Shown: positions 45,172-56,886 of the stretch, one piece after another | Numbering within the stretch: the stretch's first letter is position 1 | How the letters are laid out: every line of letters starts with the position of its first letter | DNA from: Apoderus coryli | Taxonomy: Eukaryota; Arthropoda; Insecta; Coleoptera; Attelabidae | Assembly (NCBI GenBank): GCA_911728435.2 | Contig: OU452202.1 | Coordinates: 17,649,135 to 17,713,134 of the forward strand | Length of the DNA stretch: 64,000 nucleotides | Reading direction: 5' to 3' | The notes under the pieces: generated by a model | Databases searched by the model: none | What the model was told of the DNA's origin: nothing | The model's input: the letters and a program-made list of their open reading frames with translations, nothing else | Made by a program: the position numbers and the translations under genes

Positions 45172-47257
45172 CAGGGTGGTCCAACGAAAAGTTTGCACCT
45201 AGCTTTTCTCTTTTTTTTGTAGTCGAATGCGAAAATGCTCGGACACGTCGATTTTGCTTTTGAGGGGGACACATTTTAAACATATTTTTCGATCTGCGCC
45301 TTTACCCCCTAGCGGGGGTGAGTAACAACCCTAACATTTTAAATGGAAAGAGGGGTCTAATGACATATCATTTGAAAGGACACAAAATTGTCTTTCTAAT
45401 GATACCCTATTTGTCGAATTTTACTAAAACAGTTAATACGAAAACGACTTTAAAGACATTAAGCCGATAATTTTGGTATTAATGAGAAATACAAATAAGT
45501 TTTAATTATTGCGAGTGAAAACACCTGCAATCGTTAGTACATTCCAATGTTTGTTAGTTTTAACATTGCTTTGTAAAAAAAGTAAACAAGCTGTTAAATT
45601 GATTTATTAAAACGTTACATTAACAAATGTTGAAAATGTGACCCATTTGATTCCATACAATAATACAGATTTTGTTCAAATCTATTTCTAACATTTTGTA
45701 GCATATCAGGTGTTATGTTTCTGCACTCTTCTGTAATGCGTTGGCGAAGATCTTCTATGGACTCGGGCTTCGTGGCAAAACATTTATTTTTTAAGTGCCC
45801 CCAAAGAAAAAAGTCTAAAGGCGATAAATCCGGTGACCTGGCAGGCCATTCAATTGGGCCCCTCCTTCCAATCCACCGTCCAGGGAACCGGTCATCTAAG
45901 AACTGTCTTACAGGAGCCACATAGTGCGGAGGTGCTCCATCTTGCTGGAAATAAAGCCGATCAGCAGTATGATTTTGGTCATCTTCTATTATTTGTGTTA
46001 TTAAAGGATCAATTGTGTCTTCAAGCATGTTTAGGTACACTTCACCAGTTAAATTTCCAGGAATAAAAAGTGGTCCTATAATATGATTTCCTAATATGCC
46101 ACACCAGACGTTTATTTTTTGAGGATACTGGGTATGAACCTCACGGAATAAATGTGGGTTACTGTCATCCCAGTAACGGCAATTGTGCCTATTTACAGCT
46201 CCATTCAAATAAAATGTGCATTCGTCGGAAAAACAAATGTTAAATAATAATTGCGGATCTTCAATTAAACGCTGGCTCATTGCTTCACAAAATTGCAGCC
46301 TTCTATCAGGATCATCCTCATTTAGTTCCTGTACTAATTTGATTTTGTACGGATGAAATTTGTACGCTTTTAAAATTCGTATTATGGACGAACGGGAGAC
46401 ACCTGAGGCTTCAGCTAGTTGACGGGTACTTTGACTATGATCCATTTCAACATGCCCTAAAACAGCGACTTCCACAGCTTCATTTCTGATCGGTTTCTGC
46501 GGCTGGTGTTTTACATTACAGACAGATCCGGTATCTACAAACTTTTTAACTAACTTGCCAACGTACACATCATTCACATTTTTATCGGGATGTCTCTCAT
46601 TAAATAAGCGAGCCGTAAGTCTAGCACTACTATTATTTTGAAAATAAAGTTTAACAATTTCAACTCGTTCTAGAATGGAATAAATCATTTTGTACGGTAA
46701 AAGTAAAATAACTTGAGAAGCAACCAAACTGAATCAATGAAAAGACTAAAATAAACAGTGTAAATTCTTTTCCTACACGTATCTGCAGTTTTTATTTCAA
46801 CAAAAAACGCAAACGATTAGTGAGGAATTTAGTTCTGATAAATAAGATAGTGTTTTTGAAATCCCGTTTTTCTTCAAAGTAAATAATTTAGAAATGATTG
46901 TAGTTGTTTTCAGTCGTAATAATTAAAACTTATTTGTATTTCTCATTAATACCAAAATTATCGGCTTAATGTCTTTAAAGTCGTTTTCGTATTAACTGTT
47001 TTAGTAAAATTCGACAAATAGGGTATCATTAGAAAGACAATTTTGTGTCCTTTCAAATGATATGTCATTAGACCCCTCTTTCCATTTAAAATTTTAGGGT
47101 TGTTACTCACCCCCGCTAGGGGGTTAAAGGCGCAGATCGAAAAATATGTTTAAAATGTGTCCCCCTCAAAAGCAAAATCGACGTGTCCGAGCATTTTCGC
47201 ATTCGACTACAAAAAAAAGAGAAAAGCTAGGTGCAAACTTTTCGTTGGACCACCCTG
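45172..47257 (-). mobile_element. Apparently intact DD41D transposon with 340 bp terminal repeats
   Basis: The element starts CAGGGTGGTCCAACGAAAAG and ends in its complement, with TA on each side (45170-45171; 47258-47259). The left repeat is 45172-45510 and the right 46918-47257. Comparing them by eye, I find one single-base length difference (in the CCTTTA(A)CCCCC tract) and one substitution over about 340 bp. They enclose one uninterrupted transposase. This is a young insertion and the best candidate for an autonomous element in the window. Such long repeats are unusual for mariner-like elements. Confidence 0.9.
45615..46688 (-). CDS. DD41D Tc1/mariner transposase, full length (357 aa)
   Basis: Start chosen at ATG 46688 (MIYSILERVEIVKLYFQNNS), which aligns with the usual N-terminus; an upstream in-frame ATG at 46727 would add 13 residues. 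Residues 1-110 form the helix-turn-helix DNA-binding region. The catalytic triad is D155 in ICFSDECTFYLNG, D250 in YFQQDGAPPHYVA and D292 in RSPDLSPLDFFLWG; the last two are 41 residues apart. The C-terminus reads NLYYCMESNGSHFQHLLM. The product would bind the terminal repeats and cut and paste at TA. No stop, frameshift or missing key residue. The chance of an open frame this long in AT-rich DNA is negligible. Confidence 0.93.
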   Translation of the reverse strand: MIYSILERVEIVKLYFQNNSSARLTARLFNERHPDKNVNDVYVGKLVKKFVDTGSVCNVKHQPQKPIRNEAVEVAVLGHVEMDHSQSTRQLAEASGVSRSSIIRILKAYKFHPYKIKLVQELNEDDPDRRLQFCEAMSQRLIEDPQLLFNICFSDECTFYLNGAVNRHNCRYWDDSNPHLFREVHTQYPQKINVWCGILGNHIIGPLFIPGNLTGEVYLNMLEDTIDPLITQIIEDDQNHTADRLYFQQDGAPPHYVAPVRQFLDDRFPGRWIGRRGPIEWPARSPDLSPLDFFLWGHLKNKCFATKPESIEDLRQRITEECRNITPDMLQNVRNRFEQNLYYCMESNGSHFQHLLM

Positions 47258-47526
47258 TATATATAGTTTCTTTTTCTGTTAAATGTGATAGGGAGATACA
47301 AGAATGATATTATGATATTACTTATACATGTTGTTTTTTTTTTATTATTATTTTGTAAAATATAAGTTAACTACTTATGTTTTTCTTTCTCTGGCCTAGG
47401 TTTTGAAATCAGTCTTACTGCCATCTAGACCATTTTGTAGTTCTATGTTTAAGTTAAAATTAAGTACGGTATTGTAATTTATTTTTTGAACTGCAAATAA
47501 ACTTATTATTATTATTATTATTATAT
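47258..47526 (+). mobile_element. Probable LINE 3' end
   Basis: It ends with GCAAATAAACTTATTATTAT and further ATT units to about 47526, a LINE-type 3' tail with a poly(A)-like signal. No protein-coding part was recognised upstream; the transposon at 45172 may have inserted into or beside it. Confidence 0.4.
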
Positions 47527-47813
47527 TATATGTTAAATATCTTGAAATGTTGGTTAAAAAAAATTAAATAATTTGTTTAACAGCATTAATGGGGCGATTG
47601 GCAAAAAATGTGTCACATATTTACGAAAACAGTTCAAAGTTCTCATAAAATGACTATTTTTGAGATAGAAATCACTTAATGAAAGTTACCTTATAGTAAA
47701 ATTTTCTAATGATTTCAGATTTATTTTTTTATCCTTTCTTTGGGTTCTGGTTCGTATCAAAAATTAAAACACCTTCCTATATGTTTTGAAATAACATTGT
47801 CATAATTTTATTT

Positions 47814-47860
47814 TTTATACTACGTTTCGGCAATGTTTTTGCCTTCTTCAGGTACATATA
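47814..47860 (-). ncRNA. Hammerhead-like motif
   Basis: On the minus strand: TGTAC, CTGAAGA (variable core position A), a spare A, stem II GGC/GCC around AAAAACATT, GAA, ACGT, A, GTATA. Stem I pairs over five positions with one G-T. It has the same layout as the other Penelope-associated motifs. Confidence 0.45.
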
Positions 47861-48015
47861 ATCTATAATCATACTTCTTAATTACAAAAAAACAGGACGA
47901 AAACATAACACATATATATTCATATTGAAATAATAAAATAATTGTAAATAGGAAATAAAACGTCAAACTCCACGAAATCAATTTAATACATCACACTTAA
48001 TGTGTTAGGTCGATT

Positions 48016-48064
48016 AAACTACCATACATGTTTCGAAGCTCGCTAGCTTCATCATCAGTTTTAA
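48016..48064 (-). ncRNA. Hammerhead-like motif, left arm (stem I lost)
   Basis: On the minus strand: CTGATGA, T, GAAGC-TAGCGA-GCTTC, GAA, ACATGT, A, TGGTAGT. The upstream half of stem I reads TTAAAA instead of TTACCA, so stem I cannot form as in the right-arm copy. Probably inactive alone. Confidence 0.45.
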
Positions 48065-48401
48065 TATTTTTAGAGAAACTGTATTTTGAAAGTATTACAT
48101 CATTAGGAGTACTTTAAGAGTAATGTGTCGAAGTCACCTCGAGGAAAAATATTATTAATTGGTTATTATATTACGTTTTATGGTTTTCTTTTTATTTATC
48201 ATCTCGACTATTAAATTAAAATTAAAAAAAAAAAGTTTATTAGTCGAGATGATAAATAAAAAGAAAACCATAAAATGTAATATAATAATTATATTTTATT
48301 CTCATTAACAATTAATATTTTTCCTCGAGGTGACTTCGACACATTACTCTTAAAGTACTCATAATGATATAATACTTTCAAAATACAGTTTCTCTACAAA
48401 T

Positions 48402-48450
48402 ATTACCACTGATGATGAAGCTAGCAAGCTTCGAAACATGTATGGTAGTT
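48402..48450 (+). ncRNA. Hammerhead-like motif, right arm
   Basis: ATTACCA pairs with TGGTAGT (one G-T) as stem I. CTGATGA is at 48409-48415; after a spare T, stem II is GAAGC/GCTTC; then GAA, self-complementary ACATGT, and A as the cleavage-site base. All invariant core residues are present apart from the one extra base before stem II. Confidence 0.55.
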
Positions 48451-48652
48451 TAATCGACCTAACACATTAAGTGTGATGTATTAAATTAATTTCGTGGAGT
48501 TTGAAGTTTTATTTCTTATTTACAATACATTCACTCCACTTAAGAATGGACTACTTCTTTAAAATTAATAAAACAATTGTTTATTGTGGATATTCAAATA
48601 CTAATACTACTTTTTGATACGAACCAGAACCCAAAGAAAGAATAAAAAAATA

Positions 48653-51509
48653 AACATAATAAAAGGTTCAAGAAAAATAAAAAACAAATTTTAGAGCCCG
48701 CAAACGTTTTTTTTGACATAAAACGATTTACGCTGTACTTTCAAACAGACTTAGGTACCGATTCAAACTTTTCCCAATAATATTTGCATTTTGTACGTGA
48801 GAGATTTTTTAAATTAATAATATATTTTTTTAAATCCTAAATAACGAGCCGCAATATTAATTTTGGTTGCTCCAAGGATTTTTTAAAATTATTAGCAATT
48901 GTTTGTTTTTAATCAAAAGTAATTCTAAACTCGACTAATCCTATATTTGATTGATTGATTCTTGTAGAATCATCACTCTGTTAATACCTAAATCACCCGG
49001 TATTCCTCTGTCAAGGTACGTACAGAGTAAAAGTTAAGTAAAATTAAACTACATACACATGCATACATTTCAAAGAATATAACTAAGCGGTACAAATAAA
49101 TTATTATAATTGAAACGAACTACTATTTATATTATACCTTTAGGTATTTTCAATGCCACAGATAAAATCTAATAATTCACATGAATTATTTGTTGTTTTT
49201 ATTAACAAGTGTCCCAGAAAACAAACTCTATACTTAATATCAATATTTATATAGGTCTAAATTAATATTTATTTATTATTTTAATAACATTTACCGTAAT
49301 AATTACACAATTAGGTATATCTATTTAAGTTACTGGCAGACTAACTTAATAAATATATATGATTTGCATTAATTTGTGGTATAATTACTCAAATAGCGGT
49401 TTTAATAAGTTTATCCGCAGTATAAGAGATCGACATTGTTAATATTGAATAAAATTTTCACTACTTGGGTAAAATTTAGCAGTATCATAGTCCATTAAAT
49501 CTCAGATATTATTCTTAATAAAATCATAGGAACAGCAGTTAGTTAGTTATCAAGATTATGTGTACATTAATGCAGTAAAGGAGAAAGTTGTGAACAACTC
49601 TCCTAAAGTATGAATAATCCTTAAATATTATTTATCTCGCAGAAATCTAACACTATATCAAGAACACATGATTTTCTATATTTTTTATGAATAAAAATGC
49701 AGTTTTCACTATCATCTTGCAAAACCACAGGCGTAGCATAGAGGTTCTGAAGCAAATTTATTTGAAAAAGAGATTTATAAATATAAACTACATTTTTACC
49801 ATTTATTGGCCTTAGAATACGTGGTATGCATAAGCAAATGTTTGTTTACAAAAATGACTTTATTATTTTGAAAATGCTTCAAAAACTACTCCTTTAACTT
49901 CTGTAAAGGATAAGATAAAACATTTCTTGAAGCATTTCAAGTCATAGAAAAATAAATTGGTTAAAAAATATCACATAATCGATAAATGGTTACGGGAATA
50001 TTGTCAAATTAAATTAACGACTATCAAACAATGCAGGTTCTATATTAATTATCGATTTTTCTGCTACGAAATCCTTATTTACTATTTTAAGTTGTTACAA
50101 AGCACCTAATTTAAGATATATTGGCGAGGATATTGGATAATGTTTTGATAATTATTAATGTTGAGGCTGGTCAAATAATAAGATTAAAAATTAAATGAAG
50201 TTTACCCTGAAAAATCAACGTGCTTTGGAACTGTCACCATTCTTTTCAAATTTAAATTACAAATAACAATGCCGGAGAGCTTAAATTATACTTATTTTTT
50301 TTTAAATTTATTGTAGATGTAACAAACTTTTATCAACAACATGATGTGACATATTTGATAATAGAAACTCAGACCAAAAGAAACTGACAGTGAACAGTGA
50401 AAAAAAAATAATTAAAAAATTCTAAAATTTTGAATCTGTTAAAAAACAAAAGAAAAGCTATTGTTTATGATGAAAATGTCAAAATTGCGGTTTTGTGACA
50501 CCCGAAAGTAACTGAAAGAAAATCTTATTGCGTTTAGGGCCTCGCACAGTGAGGTATTTGGCCAACATAAAATATAAAAATAAAAATATATAAAAAAAAA
50601 ACTATACCTAAATGATCTTCAAAATAACATATGTCCTGTAAAAATGAGTACTGATATCGAAAAAATATTTTAGCGAGAACAGATTACAGATTATTTAAAA
50701 TACTGTAGTTTCAACATGTAATTTAAAATTTATAACATTGTTTTATAATTAACTGTTTTACTAAGGTAAGTAATTTCTATATTTTAAAACAAAAAAAAAA
50801 TCATTCTTAAAACACATGCATTATGGATAATTTACATGATTAACATGTGCGTTTAAGTGTCGTGAAACCGTTAGTAGAGGTTTTTTTCTTTTTAAATTAA
50901 ACAAAATATCACTGCAGTAAACGTTTGTATTTATGGCAAATGCTAATTTATTTTGCATGTTATTCAACTAAAAATTAGTGAACAAATTACTTGTTCAGGT
51001 GTTGTTGGATTAGATTCTACTTTCCATCTCTGTATTCTGTCTTAATAAATTTAATTTTATTTATTTCACATCCGTTGAAATCGAAAACAAATACACGAAA
51101 AAAGAACGACAAAAACCGTTGATACGGTCTATTGCAATTTACGTTATTATTGCTAAAGAATTATTATTATAAGTTTATTGACGATAAAATAAAAAGTAGA
51201 TGGACTGACTGGACTGGACATGATATGGATGTTTACGTCGAAAGTTGGTGTTCTACTAATCAAAGTCAGCAAGCATATATTTTCACTCACTACTATGCGA
51301 TATTATTGAGAGTAACTAAAAGAGTCATATTATATCTTTATACATTTTTTATATCTAATTAAATATGGTGCCAAACCTTGTTTTACCAATATTCTGGTTG
51401 GTATAGCGGTTCTACTTCTACTTCTAAAATGTTTTAACTCCTTTGAGTTAAAACGAAAAAATGCTTTCTTACTTTTTCCGTTAGAAACTGCCCAATATGT
51501 TGCTTTCCC
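48653..51509. other. AT-rich spacer, nothing identified
   Basis: About 2.9 kb with no coding frame above chance length, no transposon domain, and no repeat shared with the window that I could see. Confidence 0.35.
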
Positions 51510-51605
51510 GCACAGGGAAAGTACCTACTGTGAACGCGCTAAAAAATTTTTTTGAGATAAAGACGGATATAACCATTTTGAAGTTCCCTGAGACGATTAA
51601 TATGT
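51510..51605 (+). repeat. Repeat B/F terminal fragment
   Basis: TTTCCCGCACAGGGAAAGT followed by GTGAACGCGCTAAAAAA and GATATAACCATTTTGAAG, the shared beginning of repeats B and F. Truncated after about 95 bp. Confidence 0.7.
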
Positions 51606-51999
51606 ATGTGTTAAAACATGAGTACAAAAATTCTACGTTTATTTTTTTAAAAGGACTTTTTCCAACTTATGAGTTTTCATTTGATACACATGTGTTGGTT
51701 GACAACTGACGAAAAAAGTTTAAGCAATATGGCAACCTTTAGATTTACAAAGTAAAAACATATAGGCTGCTTTCTTTCTCTCATTTTTAACGTTATTATT
51801 ATGTAGAAACATAAATAATTTACAGTACAGTTTTATGAAATACATGTGCACTCTCCTAGATCTCATGTATTTTTATTATTAACTTTATATTTGATTACGT
51901 TATAATTAATTAAAATTAAAAACAGCTACCTATTATAAGGATAAAAAACTAGTTCTGTAAAGCACGACTAGTTTTGTGGATTATTTCATAATTTATCAT

Positions 52000-52880
52000 A
52001 ATTGCAGTAAAATAAAATGTACTGTTAAAATATGAAATAATTGAAAATTTAATAACTGCATAAAATAAAACAACTTTAGTTTTAAATATTTCCAAACTTT
52101 TATAATATACAAATTTATATTTCAAAATCACACGACATGTTTCGTCCACACAGTGGCTTTATCAAGTGTAACTTAAGACTAAAATACAAAATATTTATAT
52201 GGTTTATACAGGTAATAAAATACAGTAAAAGTGTAACAAAATGAAAACTAATAACTAGGTCACAGGTGCATAAAAACTACCTAGGGTTACAAAAATTAAA
52301 AGAGGTTTAACAAAGGGGAATTATTTAAATCTGTTTGGCTATTGAGTAATTTGTTAGAATATTTAAGTTTGTTTATTTCTAATGATTCTAAAAGATCCAG
52401 CTTTTTACTTTTGTTTTCTATATGAATAATTTTGAAATTATCGTTAAAATGATGATTATGTTCTAAAAGATGGTTAGAGTAATTAGAATTGTCTTTTTTC
52501 TTGATATAACTTAAGTACTGTTCCTTAATTCTTTCAGAAAAACTTCGACCTGTCTGTCCTATGTAAACCCGATCGCAGTCTCCACACGTCAGTTCATACA
52601 CTCCAGATTTTTCTCTCTTATCTATTTTTGATTTTGAATTTTTGATAATTTTTCCTATTGTATTGTTGGTTTTAAAAGCTATTTTTATATTATGTTGGTT
52701 AAAAAATTTTGAAATATAGGAACAATTATGGCCTGAGTAGGTAATTAAGCCATAATTTTGGGGATCTTTTGGGCTTTGAGGGAAAACAGTGTTGATTATT
52801 TTTTTGTAATTAATTTTGTTTAGGATTTTTTCTACTATTGTCGGTTGATAACCATTGTTTATTTAATTTAATAAATTATA
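52000..52880 (-). mobile_element. Penelope-like retroelement fragment with GIY-YIG domain
   Basis: Minus-strand frame open from about 52878 to the stop at 52296. It reads PTIVEKILNKINYKKIINTV, KIAFKTNNTIGKIIKN, then SGVYELTCGDCDRVYIGQTG and RSFSERIKE. The last part is the GIY-YIG endonuclease that Penelope-like elements carry after their reverse transcriptase, for cutting the target. Only the linker and endonuclease survive; the reverse transcriptase is truncated. Downstream at 52130-52172 is a degraded hammerhead-like motif (CTTGATAAAGCC, then GGACGAAACATGTC), as expected in the terminal repeat. Confidence 0.8.
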
Positions 52881-53842
52881 TACAAATATTATTTATTACA
52901 AATCAGTTAACATTTAATATTTACACATATGTGTACCTTCATTCTTTTTCGGCTTCATAATCAGTCAAATACAACTGTAGAAGCCAGTAAAATTTAGTAA
53001 TTTGTAGTTACATTCACTTTGATATTTTTAAATTAAAGGATTACAATTCTTGTTTTAATCAAAATAAACTTTTAATCTATTTAAAGGTTAATATCAAATT
53101 AGGGTAGGATTTTTTATAATAAAACTAATTTACATGAGTACTCAAGCAAAACAAAAACGGAATAAAGTTAAAATATATACACAAAACCTAAAATAACAGC
53201 TAAAACCATTACAGGGCGTCAGGGACACTTAAAAGAGGGAATTTTTAAACAAAAAATATAATTCAACTGGAGTATATTATTAATTCGTTCTTTTTCTATA
53301 GATATTACACAAAATCTTTGATATTCTTAAAATGACTTATTAAAGAAATTAAGAGTTCCCACACATTTGTACCTACTGCAACCGGTAGGTATATCCAATT
53401 TCGTTAAAGGAAATTGATATTAATTATATGTTAATTGTCGTTACACAACAATAAACGACACATCTAAATATGAGAAAATAATCAAAATATTATTTTTTTA
53501 ACAATCCAATTAAAATCTGGCTTTCACTTGTAAACAATAATTTTAATAATAATGAACCAATTGAAATAACAGTTTTTAAAGGATTCACGTGGTGTAGAGG
53601 TTGGCCTTAAGTCTACTGTTGCGGTTTATTCTAAGGTTATTAAATAATATTATTTGATTATAATTACAAACTAAATAAATTATTCTAATGAATTAAAAAT
53701 ACAGTCAGGTTTCTAGATTTGAAACTTTTATGAAAAGTGCCAGATGTAGCATGAATTGAAGACACAACACCTAATTAAAATCCACGTTTCATGATTTCTT
53801 GCGACTTTTCTAAGCATCTTTTATTTGAATGTCTCATATATA
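52881..53842. other. No gene recognised
   Basis: AT-rich with no coding frame or shared repeat seen. Confidence 0.3.
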
Positions 53843-54697
53843 CCGGGTGCCCCACCGGAAAGGGTTTCGATCGATTATGGAGAAACTACACTGTGGAACA
53901 ATCTGAAAGTCGGGCGTAGTACATGGTCGATTAGGCTAAAATGTTTTCAAGAATATAGTACGTCCGGTTATACATGAAGTGGGTGTCAACTTATTTCTTT
54001 TAAATATTTTTTATTATATGGAAGCTTTAATAATTGAATTTTTTGGGATATCCTAGTAATTATAGACCTACCTTAAGCGCCGATGTATATTTTTTTAATA
54101 AATATTAATACAGGGTATTTGAGAAAAAGCATATAAAATCAGATTGAAAAAAATGTCAAAATTCAAAGTTTCTAAATGACAACCCCAAATTTTTATATTA
54201 TAATTTTTTTCCATCAAAAATTAGGACAAGGATGTCTATTCCAAAAATTTATATAGTTTTCAAAATATTGACAATTTTACATCATGACCAACTAAAATCA
54301 ATTAAATTTCACAATCTTATCTTTTAATCTATTTGTAATAGAAAAATATAAAATTGTCAATATTATAAAAACCATAAATTTTAATTTGGATGCAAAAAAA
54401 TAATAAAATATTATTGAGCTTAAATTTCAAATATTTCGAAAACAGCTGGACATAGGTGGTATCACATATTATACATGAACTATCTTTAGAATTACAAGTA
54501 GAATCCAAAAACAAAATATAATTTATATAGGGTCGTATTTAAAATAAGGAAGTTGACACCCACTTCCGGTATAACTGGAAGTACTAGATTATTGAAAACA
54601 TTTTAGCTGAATTGGCCCTGTCGACCTAAGTACTACACTAGATTTTCAGATTGTATAGTTACTCCATAATCGATTGAAAGCCCTCCAGGTAGGACAT
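53843..54697. repeat. Foldback element D, copy 1
   Basis: The left end is CCGGGTGCCCCACCGGAAAG with ATCGATTATGGAG close behind; the right end carries the inverted counterpart (CTCCATAATCGATTGAAAG and beyond). The two halves are inverted copies through most of the length and meet near 54290-54320. No protein is encoded. It matches 60539-62152. Confidence 0.75.
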
Positions 54698-55925
54698 CAA
54701 AAGTACTACCTATATAGGTATATCATTTTAAAAAATCAAATAACATCAGTTAGAAGGACGCTTATATAAGCCTTGCCATTCAAAAATCCACAATTTTTAT
54801 TTTAAAAAATATTTAGAATCCTTGGGACATTTAAGTGTTATGTTTTGAATCGTTGTTACTGTGATGCCACATAATAAATAAATAATTTATCTTTGTCTGT
54901 ATTTCTAGTACAATGCGAACATATTATTTATTTGATAAGCACTATTAATAATTATTATTGATTATAGGTAAGTACAATGTATCTACATCAGCGTAACAGC
55001 AAATCTGCCGTTTAAATTCATGACGTTTCCTATTACTATCTGAGAAGCTGATAATCAATTATTATATTATACAGAAATTTTTAACAAAATGATCTGTCAT
55101 AGTAATAATGAATCTGAAAGATATATGCAAAAAGAGTCAACTATCTGACATTATTATTTGGTAGAGCATCGAAAACTGGATACATTGTACAACCAAATCA
55201 CACATGACCGAGCACCCTTACAAAACAAGATACAAAAAAAATCAACCATACTACCTATACTATTTCCGTTTTGTAACAAAATACTGTCCACCATACTAAA
55301 TTTTTAAAACAGATTTTATTCAGTGTCATGTAATTCGTGGGGACTATTGTTATCAGTGTTTTAAATATTAATGTGAATTTATGACGAAAAATTTCCTTGT
55401 TTAAACAATGTGATTAAGGGTGTTAATTAAAAGAGTAAACGTTAAAGAGAAACAGAGTAATAATTTGAATATTAACAGGCTAATCAAGCATAAAAAGCTA
55501 ACTGGGGATATCAAGGTTTAAGTTTTGTGATAATAAATATAAGCTTTAAAGTTTCCCTGAATCAAATCACAGAGTAGTTTAAATAACTTATTTTTATAAA
55601 AGAAGCAACAATCACAAGCCACAGTGCAACCTTTATAAAGAGTTCAAAAATAATGTCATTGAAACTAGTTATACCTTTTGAGGATGATGAACTTTGAAGA
55701 TTAGGACCTGCAAACATATGTCGCTCTATATACATTAATGTTTTAGGAAGTTATTTTAAGGCCTGTTTTATTATTTGTTCAACGATTACTATTATATTTT
55801 GATTTTAGTACATTTTTCTATATCTTAGTCTTCGTCTAGAAACATTTATTTGGTTTAACTCCTTACAATAAAAGTATGAAAAAATAATTTATATATAATA
55901 ATTGGAATCAGTTTGAAGATAAACT
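54698..55925. other. Upstream region of the unrecognised coding region
   Basis: No recognised gene or repeat; it may contain promoter or 5' exons of the plus-strand coding region that follows. Confidence 0.3.
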
Positions 55926-56342
55926 ATGATCAAAATCTTTAGTCACTTAATCCAATGTTTCTGCCTATGGATGATAGTTGAAAAAGACTCTTGGTACCCA
56001 AACCACTACCAACCACAAACCAATAATAGACACCACAAAGCAATAATGAGGAATCGGTTTATGAAAAAGCAGACAAAAACCAATTCCGACACGGTAAACA
56101 CCAAACCAGTATGGATGAAAGAATGGACAATTAGTAAGGGTTGGACACATAATCGATCACATATGCTTGAACTCAGTAAAACAAGCAATAATCAAGTTGA
56201 TGATGAGTGTCAACATAGTGATAATAATAGTACAGTATCAAATGTTGATGAGTTAATAAGTAGCGATAGTTGCGATGGTATAAGTGTATGTGATAATGAT
56301 CTATCAAATTCAGGTATAATTATTAAAGAACCAACCTCGTAA
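55926..56342 (+). CDS. Possible exon or gene, unrecognised (138 codons)
   Basis: Begins MIKIFSHLIQCFCLWMIVEK, with a hydrophobic patch that could be a weak signal peptide, then a basic middle (HHKAIMRNRFMKKQTK) and an acidic Ser/Asp/Asn-rich end. A donor-like TTCAG|GTATAA lies inside at 56313-56315. By rough estimate, about 0.1 frames this long would arise by chance in the window. It may be an upstream exon of the frame at 56887, but I could not find a clean junction. No family recognised. Confidence 0.35.
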   Translation: MIKIFSHLIQCFCLWMIVEKDSWYPNHYQPQTNNRHHKAIMRNRFMKKQTKTNSDTVNTKPVWMKEWTISKGWTHNRSHMLELSKTSNNQVDDECQHSDNNSTVSNVDELISSDSCDGISVCDNDLSNSGIIIKEPTS

Positions 56343-56886
56343 CTGGTAATTGTTAGAGAGTAGAGAGGCAATTTTTTCTTGCAATTATTGTATATAAACA
56401 TATCACAAACGAAAAGGATATACATTCAACACCCACTCAAAATAAACGCTTTTCTTTCTAATTTTCAAAATAGATCCATTATTAAAAAAAAAAAACAAAA
56501 ATCTACATTGCTAACAATAATGATAATCAAATGTTGGAAGTCAGGTAGAAGCTTAATCAACTGGTGGTGAATGTAATATGGTGCCTACAAGAAAAAACCA
56601 AGTTGATGGTCGTTTACTGAAGATAAAACGTTGCCTAAGGTGCACATGTGCTTTTTCTTTTCTGACACGCTTTAAAATAATTGCAAAAAAATTAAAATCA
56701 AAATGTAAGTTTTATTGGAAAATTTTGAGGTTGCAAATTTTTTATGATTGCCCAATTTTGTCGAAAAGTAAACTACATCTCAAACTCTTACCATTTACGA
56801 GATCCCAGTGGAATGTGAACCACTCTGTATAATTACCTAATATAATTTCTGAAAATTCAGAAAATCAACCAACAAACTTTAACGAA

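Larger units (their letters stand above)
47721..48652. repeat. Large inverted repeat of Penelope-like terminal sequence
   Basis: Inner arms 47941-48210 and 48241-48536 are inverted copies around a 30 bp A/T spacer. Outer arms 47721-47763 and 48612-48652 (TTTGGGTTCTGGTTCGTATC and its complement) continue the palindrome. Each inner arm holds a hammerhead-like motif. A third one, at 47818-47860, lies in the unmatched piece on the left. Inverted terminal repeats with hammerheads are a feature of Penelope-like retroelements; no reverse transcriptase is present here. Confidence 0.8.
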
